Below are positions 9,034 through 17,187 of a stretch of DNA of 64,000 nucleotides, piece by piece. Both the position numbers and the translations under genes were made by a program. Origin of the DNA: Phycisphaerae bacterium (GTDB lineage: Bacteria; Planctomycetota; Phycisphaerae; UBA1845; PWPN01). The DNA lies in the NCBI GenBank assembly GCA_030372985.1, contig JAUCQB010000140.1, positions 54,319 through 118,318 on the forward strand, in the 5' to 3' direction. Within the stretch, counting starts at the first letter, position 1; each line of letters begins with the position of its first letter. Below the pieces are notes generated by a model. The model saw only the letters and a list, made by a program, of their open reading frames with translations. It was not told the origin of the DNA and did not search any database.

Positions 9034-9068
9034 TCGGCTATTTTTCAGTTAGATTGCAAATTAGCCGA
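9034..9068 (+). promoter_or_regulatory. Palindrome TCGGCTA...TAGCCGA in the leader of the AAA/DUF4143 gene
   Basis: TCGGCTATTTT and AAATTAGCCGA are inverted with 10 of 11 matching positions and an AT-rich centre, in an otherwise GC-rich stretch, ending 14 bases before the start codon. It could be an operator, an attenuator hairpin or a processing site. No regulator gene is adjacent. Confidence 0.5.
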
Positions 9069-9082
9069 TAAAGGAGCTGGCC

Positions 9083-10306
9083 ATGTACTACCCCCGAGCC
9101 ATTGACGACGCCTGGCGGAAGGCCGCGGAACAGTTCCCCGTGCTGCTCCTGACCGGTCCGCGACAGGTCGGCAAGACCACCTTTTTACAGCATGTGGCCG
9201 AGCGTGGCCGCAGGTACGTGACGCTCGATGACCCGGGTATCCGGGCTCTGGCCGTCCAGGATCCGGCGCTGTTTCTGCAGCGGTTCGAGCCGCCGGTCCT
9301 GATCGACGAGATTCAGTACGCGCCGCAGTTGCTGCCCCACATCAAGATGGCAGCCGATTCTCAGCGCAAGACCGGCCTGTTCTGGCTGACGGGCTCGCAG
9401 CAGTTTCACGTGATGAAGGGTGTCTCGGAGACGTTGGCCGGCCGGGTGGCGATTGTTAATCTCCTTGGCTTCTCCTCTCGGGAACGGCACCGACTCCGGT
9501 TGGATGTCGCCCCGTTCCTGCCCACATGCCAACGGCTCAAGGAACGCGAGGGCTCACATGCGCCTTCATCGCTCAAGCACATCTATCACGACATCTGGTT
9601 AGGCGGATTTCCCGCTCTGACCGCCGGGCCGGTGAAGGACCGCGATCTGTTCTACAGTTCGTATCTCCAGACCTATCTACAGCGGGACGTGAAGGACCTG
9701 ACGCAGGTTGGAGACGAAGCGGCCTTCCTGAGGTTCCTCAAGGCGTGTGCCGCCCGGACGGGCAACCTGCTGAACCTTTCCGATCTGGCCCGCGACGCCG
9801 ATATCAGCGTCAACACGGCCAAGAGCTGGCTTTCTATTCTCCGGGGCAGCATGCAGGTGTTCCTGCTCTCGCCGTACCACACAAACGTGACCAAGCGGCT
9901 GGTCAAAGCGCCCAAGCTCTACTTTCTGGATACCGGGCTGTGCTCTTACCTCACGGACTGGTCGTCGCCGGAAACACTCGAAAGCGGAGCGATGTCCGGC
10001 CCCGTCCTGGAGACTCACGTCGTGAGTGAGATTCTCAAGAGCTGGTGGCACCGAGGACAAACGCCTGAGGTCTACTACTACCGGGACAAAGATCGCAAGG
10101 AGATAGATCTCATCTTCCTGCAGGACCGCACCCTGTATCCACTGGAGATCAAGAAATCCGCGTCACCGGGGCCGGATTGGGCGGCGTTCTTCAACCCGCT
10201 CGGCAAGCTCAAGATGAAGGCTGGTGAGGCCGGTGTCGTTTGCCTTTCGAAGGATCTCATTCCGCTCAGCGAAAACGCCAATGCGATCCCCGTTGGGTGG
10301 CTGTGA
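9083..10306 (+). CDS. AAA-family ATPase with DUF4143 C-terminal domain
   Basis: 407 aa; the ATG at 9083 has AAGGAG seven bases upstream. Walker A is GPRQVGKTT (residues ~25-33), Walker B PVLIDEIQYAP, sensor region FWLTGSQQF, followed by the DUF4143 signature (YSSYLQTYLQRDVKDL, LSDLARDADISVNTAKSWLSIL with a winged-helix look, YFLDTGLCSYL) and a C-terminal nuclease-like fold trace (EIDLIFLQDRTLYPLEIKKS, resembling PD-(D/E)xK). Members are widespread, often patchily distributed and sometimes proposed to act as stand-alone defence or toxin-antitoxin-like ATPases; the actual role is not established. It stands alone and is preceded by a palindromic AT-rich leader. Confidence 0.9.
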   Translation: MYYPRAIDDAWRKAAEQFPVLLLTGPRQVGKTTFLQHVAERGRRYVTLDDPGIRALAVQDPALFLQRFEPPVLIDEIQYAPQLLPHIKMAADSQRKTGLFWLTGSQQFHVMKGVSETLAGRVAIVNLLGFSSRERHRLRLDVAPFLPTCQRLKEREGSHAPSSLKHIYHDIWLGGFPALTAGPVKDRDLFYSSYLQTYLQRDVKDLTQVGDEAAFLRFLKACAARTGNLLNLSDLARDADISVNTAKSWLSILRGSMQVFLLSPYHTNVTKRLVKAPKLYFLDTGLCSYLTDWSSPETLESGAMSGPVLETHVVSEILKSWWHRGQTPEVYYYRDKDRKEIDLIFLQDRTLYPLEIKKSASPGPDWAAFFNPLGKLKMKAGEAGVVCLSKDLIPLSENANAIPVGWL

Positions 10307-10779
10307 AGATCAAGACGACAGGTTCGAGAGCTGCAATTCTCTATCTTTCCCAGACTATCCAAGTTTGGCTTTGTTCCGTAAAACGAGGTGGCGGTGACGA
10401 ACTGGGGGTTGTCGGTCAGATTTGGCTGGGCGAAGCCGTGGCCCGTGGAATGCCGACGGTTGACCGCGCGAACGGCGATTCTCCATTCTGCCTAACCTGC
10501 CTGGCTTTGGGTTCGTTTGGTAAAGAGCTATCAGCGGTGGGTCGTCGAATCGGACTCACTTGACGGGATGCGCGCCTTTGCGGCTGGTGATTGCTCCCTA
10601 CGCGGTAGTTCACTTGTCAAAGAGCGCAGTGTCTCCCAGTTCCTGGATACGGAGGTAACACAGCGGGTGTTCCGGAAAGAGCTGATCGGAGCGGAACACG
10701 GGAGGATGGGCAGGCCCCCATCGCTTGACGCCTTACCGCAATCATGAATGGGACAACATCGCCGATTGGCTTGAGGGAT
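10307..10779. other. Gene-free region, no recognisable feature
   Basis: About 470 bases between the AAA ATPase stop and the hairpin at 10780. Short open frames exist on both strands but none has a ribosome site, a family motif or a compositional signature of coding. It may be decayed sequence. Confidence 0.4.
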
Positions 10780-10803
10780 GGTGCCGATGGCTCCGTCGGC
10801 ACC
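10780..10803 (+). terminator. Hairpin followed by T-run
   Basis: GGTGCCGA pairs with TCGGCACC across eight bases, followed by TTTT. It lies far downstream of the ATPase gene and could end any upstream transcript before the repeat-peptide operon. Confidence 0.5.
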
Positions 10804-10860
10804 TTTTCCCGTTCTTATGGTGGTTGGCGGCGGCACGCGCTGAGCCATGCTAAGCCATAC

Positions 10861-10900
10861 GGCAGGTCTCGGTCGCTCCGGCGACCTCGACGCTGCCCTA
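10861..10900. repeat. Dispersed GCAGGTCTC...GACGCTGCCCTAC repeat, copy 2
   Basis: GGCAGGTCTCGGTCGCTCCG is followed by GCGACCTCGACGCTGCCCTACC, matching the ends of the copy at 6343-6374. It lies upstream of the repeat-peptide gene. Confidence 0.5.
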
Positions 10901-10992
10901 CCATGTGGTCCGGGTTGGTTTCCACACACGCTGTGAGACATTTCGCTGGTTTCGGGGTAGAATCAACAGGGGGCAAGCGATGGAGATCTGCC

Positions 10993-11586
10993 ATGTCTGA
11001 TGAACCCCGCGATCGTCAGAAGCCAGAAATGCCGGCGGTTCGCACGACCATCGTGGGTGGCCGTCCGCCGGGGTCCGGTGTGCCGCTGGGGTCGGTGCCA
11101 CGCGGCGTCGAGATTCTCATCCAGAAGGCGGCGGTTGACCCGGATTTCAAGGCCCTGCTGCTCGAAAAGCGTTCGGCGGCCGCGGCCGAGATTGAGCTGC
11201 CCCTGCAGCCCGCCGAGGCGGCGATGCTCGACAACGTGCCGACCGAGCAACTGGAAGCGATCATTACAGGAACGAAGGTGCCCGAGAAGACGCGCAGGGC
11301 GCTATTGGGCACGGTGACGGCCGCGACGCTGGCCGTGCTGGGTGTCAGCATCATCGTTCCTTCACTTGCCCGTTCGAGAGGTATCGAGCCGGATGTGCCA
11401 CCAACGACCCCTGGTGTGCGTCCCGATCAGATTCCCACGACCAGGGGTATCCAGCCGGATGTGCCGCCCAAGACCGGGACTGGCACTCGACCGGCCTCGG
11501 AGTCGACGGAACCGCAAGACAAGACACAGAAACCGAACCCGGCCCCGACCGGCATTCGACCCGACAAACCTCCAGCAGCGCGGTAA
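10993..11586 (+). CDS. Leader-like protein with membrane segment and C-terminal 11-residue RGIxPDVPPTT repeats (candidate radical SAM substrate)
   Basis: 197 aa from the ATG at 10993 (GGAG nine bases upstream); a longer upstream frame has no ribosome site. Residues 17-29 are VRTTIVGGRPPGSG-like. Residues 36-100 look like an acidic/helical leader: PRGVEILIQKAAVDPDF, LLLEKRSAAAAEIELPL, AEAAMLDNVPTEQLEAII. A hydrophobic stretch at ~103-125 could span the membrane. From 129 come tandem 11-residue units (RGIEPDVPPTT, PGVRPDQIPTT, RGIQPDVPPKT), a degenerate unit and a final TGIRPDKPPAAR at the C-terminus. The B12-radical SAM gene begins six bases after its stop, so co-expression is nearly certain. 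I do not recognise a named family. A plausible reading is a modified peptide or membrane-anchored protein whose repeats are the substrate; the alternative is an ordinary membrane protein with a Pro-rich tail. Confidence 0.75.
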   Translation: MSDEPRDRQKPEMPAVRTTIVGGRPPGSGVPLGSVPRGVEILIQKAAVDPDFKALLLEKRSAAAAEIELPLQPAEAAMLDNVPTEQLEAIITGTKVPEKTRRALLGTVTAATLAVLGVSIIVPSLARSRGIEPDVPPTTPGVRPDQIPTTRGIQPDVPPKTGTGTRPASESTEPQDKTQKPNPAPTGIRPDKPPAAR

Positions 11587-11592
11587 CCAGAT

Positions 11593-13075
11593 ATGGCCGA
11601 TATCACCCTCATCAACCTGAACATGCTTTTCATGCGCTACGGCGAGGAGATCGAGCGCGAACTGCACGTGCCGCTGGGGTGCCTCTACCTGACGCGGGCA
11701 CTCGAATCAGCAGGGTTTGAGGTTGATTTCCGCGACTATCAGCTCTGCCCGGGCGACGATCCGTTCAACATGGGGGTGTTTCTCGATTTCATCCGCCAGC
11801 CCGCCCCTGTCATCGGCCTTTCGTGCATGGCGAACCTGCTTCCGTTTACGCTGTTGGCGGCGCGGGCGATCAAAGAACGTTACCCCGATCGCATCGTGGT
11901 CCTGGGTGGTGTTGGATCGACCGCTGTCGAGGATGCGATTCTTCAGAGGTTCTCCTCGGTAGACATTATCTGTCGTGGAGAAGGGGAGCAGACCGGCCCT
12001 GAACTGATGAGCCAGTTGACCAACGGTCGTGAGCTGTCCGGCATCGCGGGCATTTCCTACCGACACCGGGACGGTTCGATCCGCCACAACCCCGACCGAC
12101 CCCGAATCGACAGTATCGATGACATTGCTTTTCCCGCATTTGAGAAAGTGGACCTGAAGCGTTATGCCGGCTACGGGATGATGACTTCCCGGGGCTGCCC
12201 GTATCTCTGCAGTTTCTGCTCCGTGGCTCCGGTGTGGAGATGGCAGAGCTTCTCCCGCAGTCCGAAGAGCATCGTGGAAGAGATGCGGCTGCTGAACTGC
12301 GAGGCCGGCGTCGACCTGTTCCTGTTTCAGGACGAGTTCTTCGTGTCGGGCAAGAAGCAGGTGATGGAGTTCTGCCGCGAGTTGTCATCCAGCGGCTTGG
12401 CCGTCGAATGGAAGGCGTTCGGTCGTGTCAACCTCACTGACGAGGACATGATGCGGGCGATGGCCGACTGCGGCTGTCTGGAACTGCGGTTCGGCATCGA
12501 ATCGGGCTGCGACGCCGTCCTGCAGCGGATCCGCAAGGGTTTCACGGCCGCCGAAGTGCTTGCCCTGATCCCCAAGGCCGTGGAGATCTTCCCCCGGACC
12601 GACTGCTTTTTCATCTGGGGCTTCCCGTTTGAGACCATGGACGACTTCAACCAGACGTTGTTTCAGATGGTCTCGTTCCGAATGATGGGCGCCCGGATCC
12701 TGCCGAGCCTGCTCTCGCTGCTGCCTCAGACCGAGATCGCCAAGGAGTGGGTGCCCGGGTCCAGGCTGGAGTTCTGCCCGTATCTTCTGCCGGAGTTCGT
12801 CTTCACGGGCCACGAAGTGCTCAACGGGGGCGAGGTTGAGATCCCTGCGCGCTACGATGATTACTTCCGGCTGATCATGGACAACCCCCGACATTTTCAC
12901 CGGTTTCTTCCACATCGATCTGCAGGGCAACGTTTTGCCCAAGCTCGAACTACTCCGTCAATTCGGCTTTTACCCAGACCCCGGGGCGAACGCCGAAAAA
13001 GGTGAATCGTGTGGGGCACACAGTCCGAAGACTGCGCCTCCCGAACTGGCGACAAGGACCGCTCGGGTGAGCTGA
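11593..13075 (+). CDS. B12-binding-domain radical SAM protein, frame broken near the C-terminus
   Basis: Residues ~1-140 resemble a cobalamin-binding-like Rossmann domain (PLGCLYLTRALESAGFEV, VIGLSCMANLLPFTLLAARAI, VVLGGVGSTAVEDAIL, IICRGEGEQT). The radical SAM core carries CxxxCxxC at residues 192/196/199 (RGCPYLCSFC), then FLFQDEFFVSGKKQ, LELRFGIESGCDAVL and GFPFETMDDFNQT. The uninterrupted frame stops at 13005 and ends in an unnatural Arg-rich tail. One extra base near 12901-12903 explains this: skipping it restores HRFFHIDLQGNVLPKLELL and runs to a stop at 13073-13075, giving 493 aa. Such enzymes catalyse radical methylation or ring chemistry. It is immediately downstream of the repeat-peptide gene, its likely substrate. 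Confidence 0.85.
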
Positions 13076-13087
13076 GACCTGCCACGA

Positions 13088-13543
13088 TCAGCCGGTAGAC
13101 GAGCCCTCCTGGGGCTTGATCAGCTTCGGATCGAACGCCGTCCCGCACTCCGGGCAGCGGGGGTCAACCTGGCCTCGGAGATCGTAGCCACATTCGATGC
13201 AGATCGGGACTCCCTTGGCTGCCAGTTGCTCGCGAAGATACCGTTGGCACGGCTTGCGCCAGCACAACTGGATCGCAAGGCCGAAGCACCCGCCGGCTGC
13301 TGCACCAATCAGCGTCGTCATGAGGAGATGCGGGACAACCGGAAACAGATGGCGGGCCAGCGGCGACGCGAACGCGAGGACGAAGACGCTGCACACAGAG
13401 ATGGCAAGCAGAGAGAGCCGGTACTGCTTGCGCCTCAGCAGTTGCCGCCAGAGCCGCTTAAGGACCGCTTTCCGCTCCGCTTCGTCATCGAAGAGTGCCA
13501 GCTCGGGAAACCATCGCGATCGGGCCAGTTGATCTTTGCCCAT
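13088..13543 (-). CDS. Small membrane protein with C-terminal zinc ribbon
   Basis: 151 aa from the ATG at 13543; an in-frame ATG at 13582 is possible. The N-terminal ~45 residues are basic and soluble. Two hydrophobic segments follow (SLLAISVCSVFVLAFASPLA and LLMTTLIGAAAGGCFGLAIQL). The C-terminus has CIECGYDLRGQ...CPECG, a two-knuckle zinc ribbon that is very common at the ends of small planctomycete membrane proteins. Function unknown. It is convergent with the radical SAM gene, with a gap of about 12 bases from the restored stop. Confidence 0.75.
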   Translation of the reverse strand: MGKDQLARSRWFPELALFDDEAERKAVLKRLWRQLLRRKQYRLSLLAISVCSVFVLAFASPLARHLFPVVPHLLMTTLIGAAAGGCFGLAIQLCWRKPCQRYLREQLAAKGVPICIECGYDLRGQVDPRCPECGTAFDPKLIKPQEGSSTG

Positions 13544-13889
13544 GAACCTGATTGTACCCGGAGACCCGGCCTTTTGACGCATTCTGTGTTCTCAACTAGA
13601 CTCACGTCGGCGCGGTACCCAACCGCCTGCGTGCGCGAGACCGTGACAGTCTAGGCGGGGAGGTGCCACGGCCTTTTCAGAACCGCGACCGTACTCGCCA
13701 CGCCGAAGCCCGGCGAAGGCGGGAGGGAGCGGCCCCCTTGTGATCTGGCCGCTTTCCGGTTGGGCCCCTCGCTTACGCTCGGGGTTCTGAAAGAGCCGTC
13801 TACACTGTCACGGACCCCTGGCGGGGCGATCTGCAGGGGTGTGGTTGACACTCGGCACGGAGAGCGGCAATCGTTTGGAATCACGGACC
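13544..13889. other. Intergenic region between divergent zinc-ribbon gene and purB, mostly a fold-back repeat
   Basis: Contains the inverted-repeat element at 13641-13813. The remaining ~75 bases before purB include no clear promoter hexamers by eye. Confidence 0.5.
13641..13813. repeat. 173-base fold-back element with CCGTGACAGT/ACTGTCACGG ends
   Basis: The terminal ten bases at 13641-13650 and 13804-13813 are exact reverse complements. Further in, CCTTTTCAGAACC-type sequence on the left faces GGTTCTGAAAGAG on the right. An internal 28-base block (13696-13723) recurs inverted at 45645-45673 with one base of difference, so this is a dispersed repeat family. No coding capacity; MITE-like. Confidence 0.7.
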
Positions 13890-15353
13890 ATGAGCAACAA
13901 CAAAGACACGTACGAGAACCCGTTGGTTTCCAGGAATGCCTCGCCGGAGATGTGCCGGCTGTTCAGTCCGCGGCACCGGATACTGACCTGGCGGCGGATC
14001 TGGCTGACGGTGGCCGAGGCCCAGGCCCAGCTCGGGTTGCCGGTTTCGCGACGGCAGATCGCCGAGTTGCGGCGGACGATCGAGAACATCGACTGGGACC
14101 GGGCGGCCGAGCACGAGAAGAAGCTTCGCCATGACGTCATGGCCCACCTGTACGCCTGGGGCGATGTCGCCCCCAAGGCACGCGGCATTCTGCACCTGGG
14201 CATGACCAGCATGGACGTGGTGGACAACGCCGACCTGCTGATCATGCGAGAGGCGATGGTGCTGATCCGCGACTGGCTGGTCAACGCGATCGACGCCCTG
14301 GGCACGTTCGCCCGCAAGTGGCGCAGCCTGCCCTGCCTGGGTTTCACTCACTACCAGCCGGCCCAACTGACCACCGTCGGCCGGCGGGCCTGTCTGTGGG
14401 CCTACGACTTCGTCCGCGACCTTGAGGAGATGGAAGATCGCCTGGCGCGGCTGCGGTTTCGCGGGATTCGCGGGGCGACCGGCACGCAGGCCAGCTTTCT
14501 CTCGCTGTTCGACGGCAACGGGGCCAGGGTGGCCCGTCTGGAGAAGATCGTCACCCGCAAGCTCGGCTTTAAGGAGGTCGAGCCGGTCACCGGCCAGACC
14601 TACTCCCGCAAGATCGACGCGCAGGTGGCCGCCACGCTGGCCGGGATCGCCGCCAGCGCCCACAAGTTCGCCAACGACATCCGACTGCTGGCGGGCATGA
14701 AAGAAGTCGAAGAGCCGTTTGAGAAATCACAGATCGGCTCGTCGGCCATGGCGTACAAGCGCAACCCGATGCGATGCGAGCGGATGACAGGGTTGGCTCG
14801 GTACGTCATCTCGATCATGTCATCGCCCTTCCAGACGGCCGCCGAGCAGTGGTTCGAGCGTACGCTCGACGATTCGTCCAACAAGCGACTCACGACGCCG
14901 GAGAGCTTCCTGGCGGTTGACGGAATCTTGAGACTGGTGACGGATGTCTCTCGTGGGATGGTTGTTTACCCCAAAGTGATCGGGGCACATGTGCGGGCGG
15001 AACTGCCCTTCATGGCCACGGAAGAGATCCTGATGGCCGCGACCGCCGGTGGACGCAGCGCAAAGGGCAAGCAGACTCGCACCGGCGACCGGCAGGCGCT
15101 GCACGAACTGATCCGACGGCATTCCCAGGCCGCGGCATTAGAAGTCAAGATGCATGGTCGTCCGAACGATCTGCTACAAAGGCTGCAGAACGACCAAGCC
15201 TTCGCGAACGTCGACTTCCGCAAGGCCCTCGACGCGAAGCGGTTCGTCGGGCTCGCGTCGCAGCAGGTCGATCATTTCGTCAGGGCGGTGGTCGGACCGA
15301 TTGTGAGGCGCCATGCTTCTGCGCGCAACAAGCAGGTGACCCTGAGCGTCTGA
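13890..15353 (+). CDS. purB: Adenylosuccinate lyase
   Basis: 487 aa from the ATG at 13890. PurB splits SAICAR and adenylosuccinate, releasing fumarate, in de novo purine synthesis. Family marks: RHDVMAHLYAWG (catalytic His region), LGMTSMDVVDNADLL, THYQPAQLTTVGRRA, and the fumarate-lyase signature GSSAMAYKRNPMRCE carrying the mobile-loop catalytic Ser. The usual GSSAMPYKRNP has Ala for Pro here, as in several vertebrate-type PurB proteins, and the length fits that longer subtype. The next gene starts 13 bases downstream, so the two are probably co-transcribed. Confidence 0.93.
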   Translation: MSNNKDTYENPLVSRNASPEMCRLFSPRHRILTWRRIWLTVAEAQAQLGLPVSRRQIAELRRTIENIDWDRAAEHEKKLRHDVMAHLYAWGDVAPKARGILHLGMTSMDVVDNADLLIMREAMVLIRDWLVNAIDALGTFARKWRSLPCLGFTHYQPAQLTTVGRRACLWAYDFVRDLEEMEDRLARLRFRGIRGATGTQASFLSLFDGNGARVARLEKIVTRKLGFKEVEPVTGQTYSRKIDAQVAATLAGIAASAHKFANDIRLLAGMKEVEEPFEKSQIGSSAMAYKRNPMRCERMTGLARYVISIMSSPFQTAAEQWFERTLDDSSNKRLTTPESFLAVDGILRLVTDVSRGMVVYPKVIGAHVRAELPFMATEEILMAATAGGRSAKGKQTRTGDRQALHELIRRHSQAAALEVKMHGRPNDLLQRLQNDQAFANVDFRKALDAKRFVGLASQQVDHFVRAVVGPIVRRHASARNKQVTLSV

Positions 15354-15366
15354 GCAGACGGAAACG

Positions 15367-16209
15367 ATGGCCATCGATCGGCTTCAGAACCCATTTGTCT
15401 ATCCCCCCGGTTGGGCGGAGCTCGCGAACGATCTGGTCGGGGACCGGGCGCTGAATGTCGCCGGTTATGAGGTGACCGTTCACATCACGGCCGAGCAACT
15501 CGATCGCGTGTATCTGCCGCTGCTGGCGATCCTGACGAACTACCGTGTCGGCGGGCGGCGTGTTTTAGCCGGCTTGGCCGGGATACCGGGCAGCGGCAAG
15601 TCGACGTTCGCCGCCACGGTGGCGCTTCTGGGCGACCGTATCTGGCCGTCCGGGCGGCTGGCCGTCGTGGGGATGGATGGATGGCACTATCCGAACGCCG
15701 TTCTCGATACACAGACCGTGCCTGGTGAAGAGGGAGAGCCCATCCCGTTGCGCAAGCGCAAGGGCGGGCCGCAGTCGTTCGACGTCTGCGCCCTGGCCGC
15801 CGCGCTGGAATCGCTCCAGCCGATGCACCGGTTCGTCAACCTGCCGACGTATGATCGCAGGTTGCACGACCCTGTGCCCGACGCCATTCGGATCGCCGCG
15901 CAAACCCAGATCGTGCTCGTCGAGGGCAACTTCCTGCTCAGCACCCAGCCGCCATGGGACAAGGTCTCGTCCCTGTTGAAACCGAAGTTTTTCCTGGAGG
16001 CAAACCCGGCCCTTGCCCGCGAACGGATCATTGAGCGGCACGTCCGCGGCGGAGCGTCGCCCGAGCAGGCCGATGAGAAATTCGAGACCAACGATTTGCT
16101 GAATATCGACGCGGCGAGGGAGACAGCGACGAATGCCGATGTGATCATTCGACTCGATCCAAACCCGCAGCTTCGTGTACAAATCTCCCTGAGCGGCGGC
16201 AGCCTGTAA
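15367..16209 (+). CDS. P-loop nucleoside/sugar kinase of the PRK/uridine kinase-like type
   Basis: 280 aa. Walker A is GIPGSGKST (residues ~73-81), followed by VVGMDGWHYPNAVLD (acidic substrate loop), RKRKGGPQSFDV, LPTYDRRLHDPVPDA and IVLVEGNFLL (Walker B-like). This arrangement is that of the group containing phosphoribulokinase, uridine kinase and the fructose kinase FrcK. The first ~70 residues are an extension resembling planctomycete homologues. The phosphorylated substrate cannot be assigned; a sugar or nucleoside is likely. It closely follows purB, which gives a weak hint of nucleoside metabolism. Confidence 0.8.
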   Translation: MAIDRLQNPFVYPPGWAELANDLVGDRALNVAGYEVTVHITAEQLDRVYLPLLAILTNYRVGGRRVLAGLAGIPGSGKSTFAATVALLGDRIWPSGRLAVVGMDGWHYPNAVLDTQTVPGEEGEPIPLRKRKGGPQSFDVCALAAALESLQPMHRFVNLPTYDRRLHDPVPDAIRIAAQTQIVLVEGNFLLSTQPPWDKVSSLLKPKFFLEANPALARERIIERHVRGGASPEQADEKFETNDLLNIDAARETATNADVIIRLDPNPQLRVQISLSGGSL

Positions 16210-16230
16210 GCAGGTGGGTCTTTTGTTCAG

Positions 16231-16320
16231 GGGCAGGTCTTGTCCGTGTGCCACTGCTCTCTGAGCAGTGCGGAGTGGGGGCACTGCCGGCACAGCCGTG
16301 GCACACGACGGCGCCTGCCC
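16231..16320. repeat. Fold-back repeat with GTGTGCCAC/GTGGCACAC ends, copy 2
   Basis: GTGTGCCAC at 16246-16254 is exactly inverted at 16298-16306; outside it GGGCAGG and CCTGCCC extend the pairing to 16231-16320. The inner CACTGCTCTCTGAGCAGTG palindrome matches the copy at 6451-6535. It lies between the kinase and reductase genes. Confidence 0.65.
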
Positions 16321-16470
16321 ATTCTGCCAGCCGCCACTGTCTGGCGAATGCACCCCCTGCAGGCACACCACCCACCGTCCTGTTGTGTGGCCGGCATCTT
16401 GCCGGTCTAATAGCGGCGTTGAAGGCCGCCCCGTGCTGCTCCGGGAGCCGCTCTTGGTAAGGAGTCGACC

Positions 16471-17043
16471 ATGCGAGTGCTGAGCGTCAATGGAAGTCCG
16501 AGGCCCCAAGGCAACACCCACCTCATGTTGCAGCGGATTTGCGGCCATCTGTCGAAAGCGGGACACGAGATCGACGAGGTCTGCCTGGAGGAAATGGGCA
16601 TCGCGCCGTGTCGGGCGTGCATGGTGTGTGCCGAGGTGAAGGACGGCCAGTGCCACGGACACGATGACGCCTGCAACGGCTTGCTCGACCGTTCGCGAGC
16701 GGCAGATGTCATTCTGCTGGGCTCGCCGGTCTACTTCGGTTCTGTGACCGGGCAGATCAAGGCTTACATGGACCGGGTCGGTTTCGTCAGCCGTGTGACC
16801 GACCAGTTTCTGGCTCGCAAGATCGGTGCGGCCGTCGTACCCGCCCGACGGGCCGGCGAGCTGTTCACCTTTGCTCAGCTTAACATGTGGTTCCTGATCA
16901 ACGGCATGGTCGTACCCGGCAGCACGTATTGGAACGTCGGCCACGGCCTGCGGGAGGGTGAGATCGCCGGCGATCAGGAGGCGATGGTCACGCTCGATGA
17001 GCTGGCGAAGAATATTTTGTGGTTGCTGGAGAAACTGCGATGA
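16471..17043 (+). CDS. Flavodoxin-fold NAD(P)H-dependent FMN reductase family protein
   Basis: 190 aa; AAGGAG lies upstream of the ATG. The opening VLSVNGSPRPQGNTHLML is the FMN phosphate-binding loop of the NADPH-dependent FMN reductase/flavodoxin superfamily. It is followed by CRACMVCAEVKDGQC (a Cys-rich loop found in iron-sulfur flavoprotein-type members), ADVILLGSPVYFGSVTGQIKAYMDR (second FMN loop) and AAVVPARRAGELFTFAQL. The likely role is flavin-dependent reduction of quinones, metals or a protein partner. Three closely placed Cys residues could hold an iron-sulfur centre as in Isf proteins, but the spacing is only partly conserved. Probably monocistronic. Confidence 0.85.
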   Translation: MRVLSVNGSPRPQGNTHLMLQRICGHLSKAGHEIDEVCLEEMGIAPCRACMVCAEVKDGQCHGHDDACNGLLDRSRAADVILLGSPVYFGSVTGQIKAYMDRVGFVSRVTDQFLARKIGAAVVPARRAGELFTFAQLNMWFLINGMVVPGSTYWNVGHGLREGEIAGDQEAMVTLDELAKNILWLLEKLR

Positions 17044-17049
17044 CGAGTT

Positions 17050-17185
17050 GAAAGCTGTCAGCTCTCAGCGGTCAGCTATCAGCTGTGCGCCCGGGTCAGA
17101 AGAGGTGTCGCCTGGGGAGACCCGCGTCTACTCTGTAGTTTCTCTTCACTGAACCCAGAACCCTGAACCCCGAACCCTGAACCCT
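17050..17185. repeat. Period-7 short tandem repeats (AGCTNTC and GAACCCN)
   Basis: 17050-17085 reads as consecutive heptamers of the form AGCTGTC, AGCTCTC, AGCGGTC, AGCTATC. 17150-17185 repeats GAACCCN with seven-base spacing. They fill the spacer between convergent genes. Similar low-complexity spacers appear at 27700-27880 and near 30570. Confidence 0.6.
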
Positions 17186-17187
17186 TG

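Noticed and set aside
10744..10992. N-terminal extension of the repeat-peptide protein
   Set aside because: Contains a terminator hairpin and a dispersed repeat; the ATG at 10993 has a ribosome site.
15565..16944. 459-residue minus-strand frame over the kinase and reductase genes
   Set aside because: Spans two genes with clear P-loop and flavodoxin motifs on the other strand.
17050..17185. Possible CRISPR-like array
   Set aside because: Repeat period is only seven bases with no spacers.
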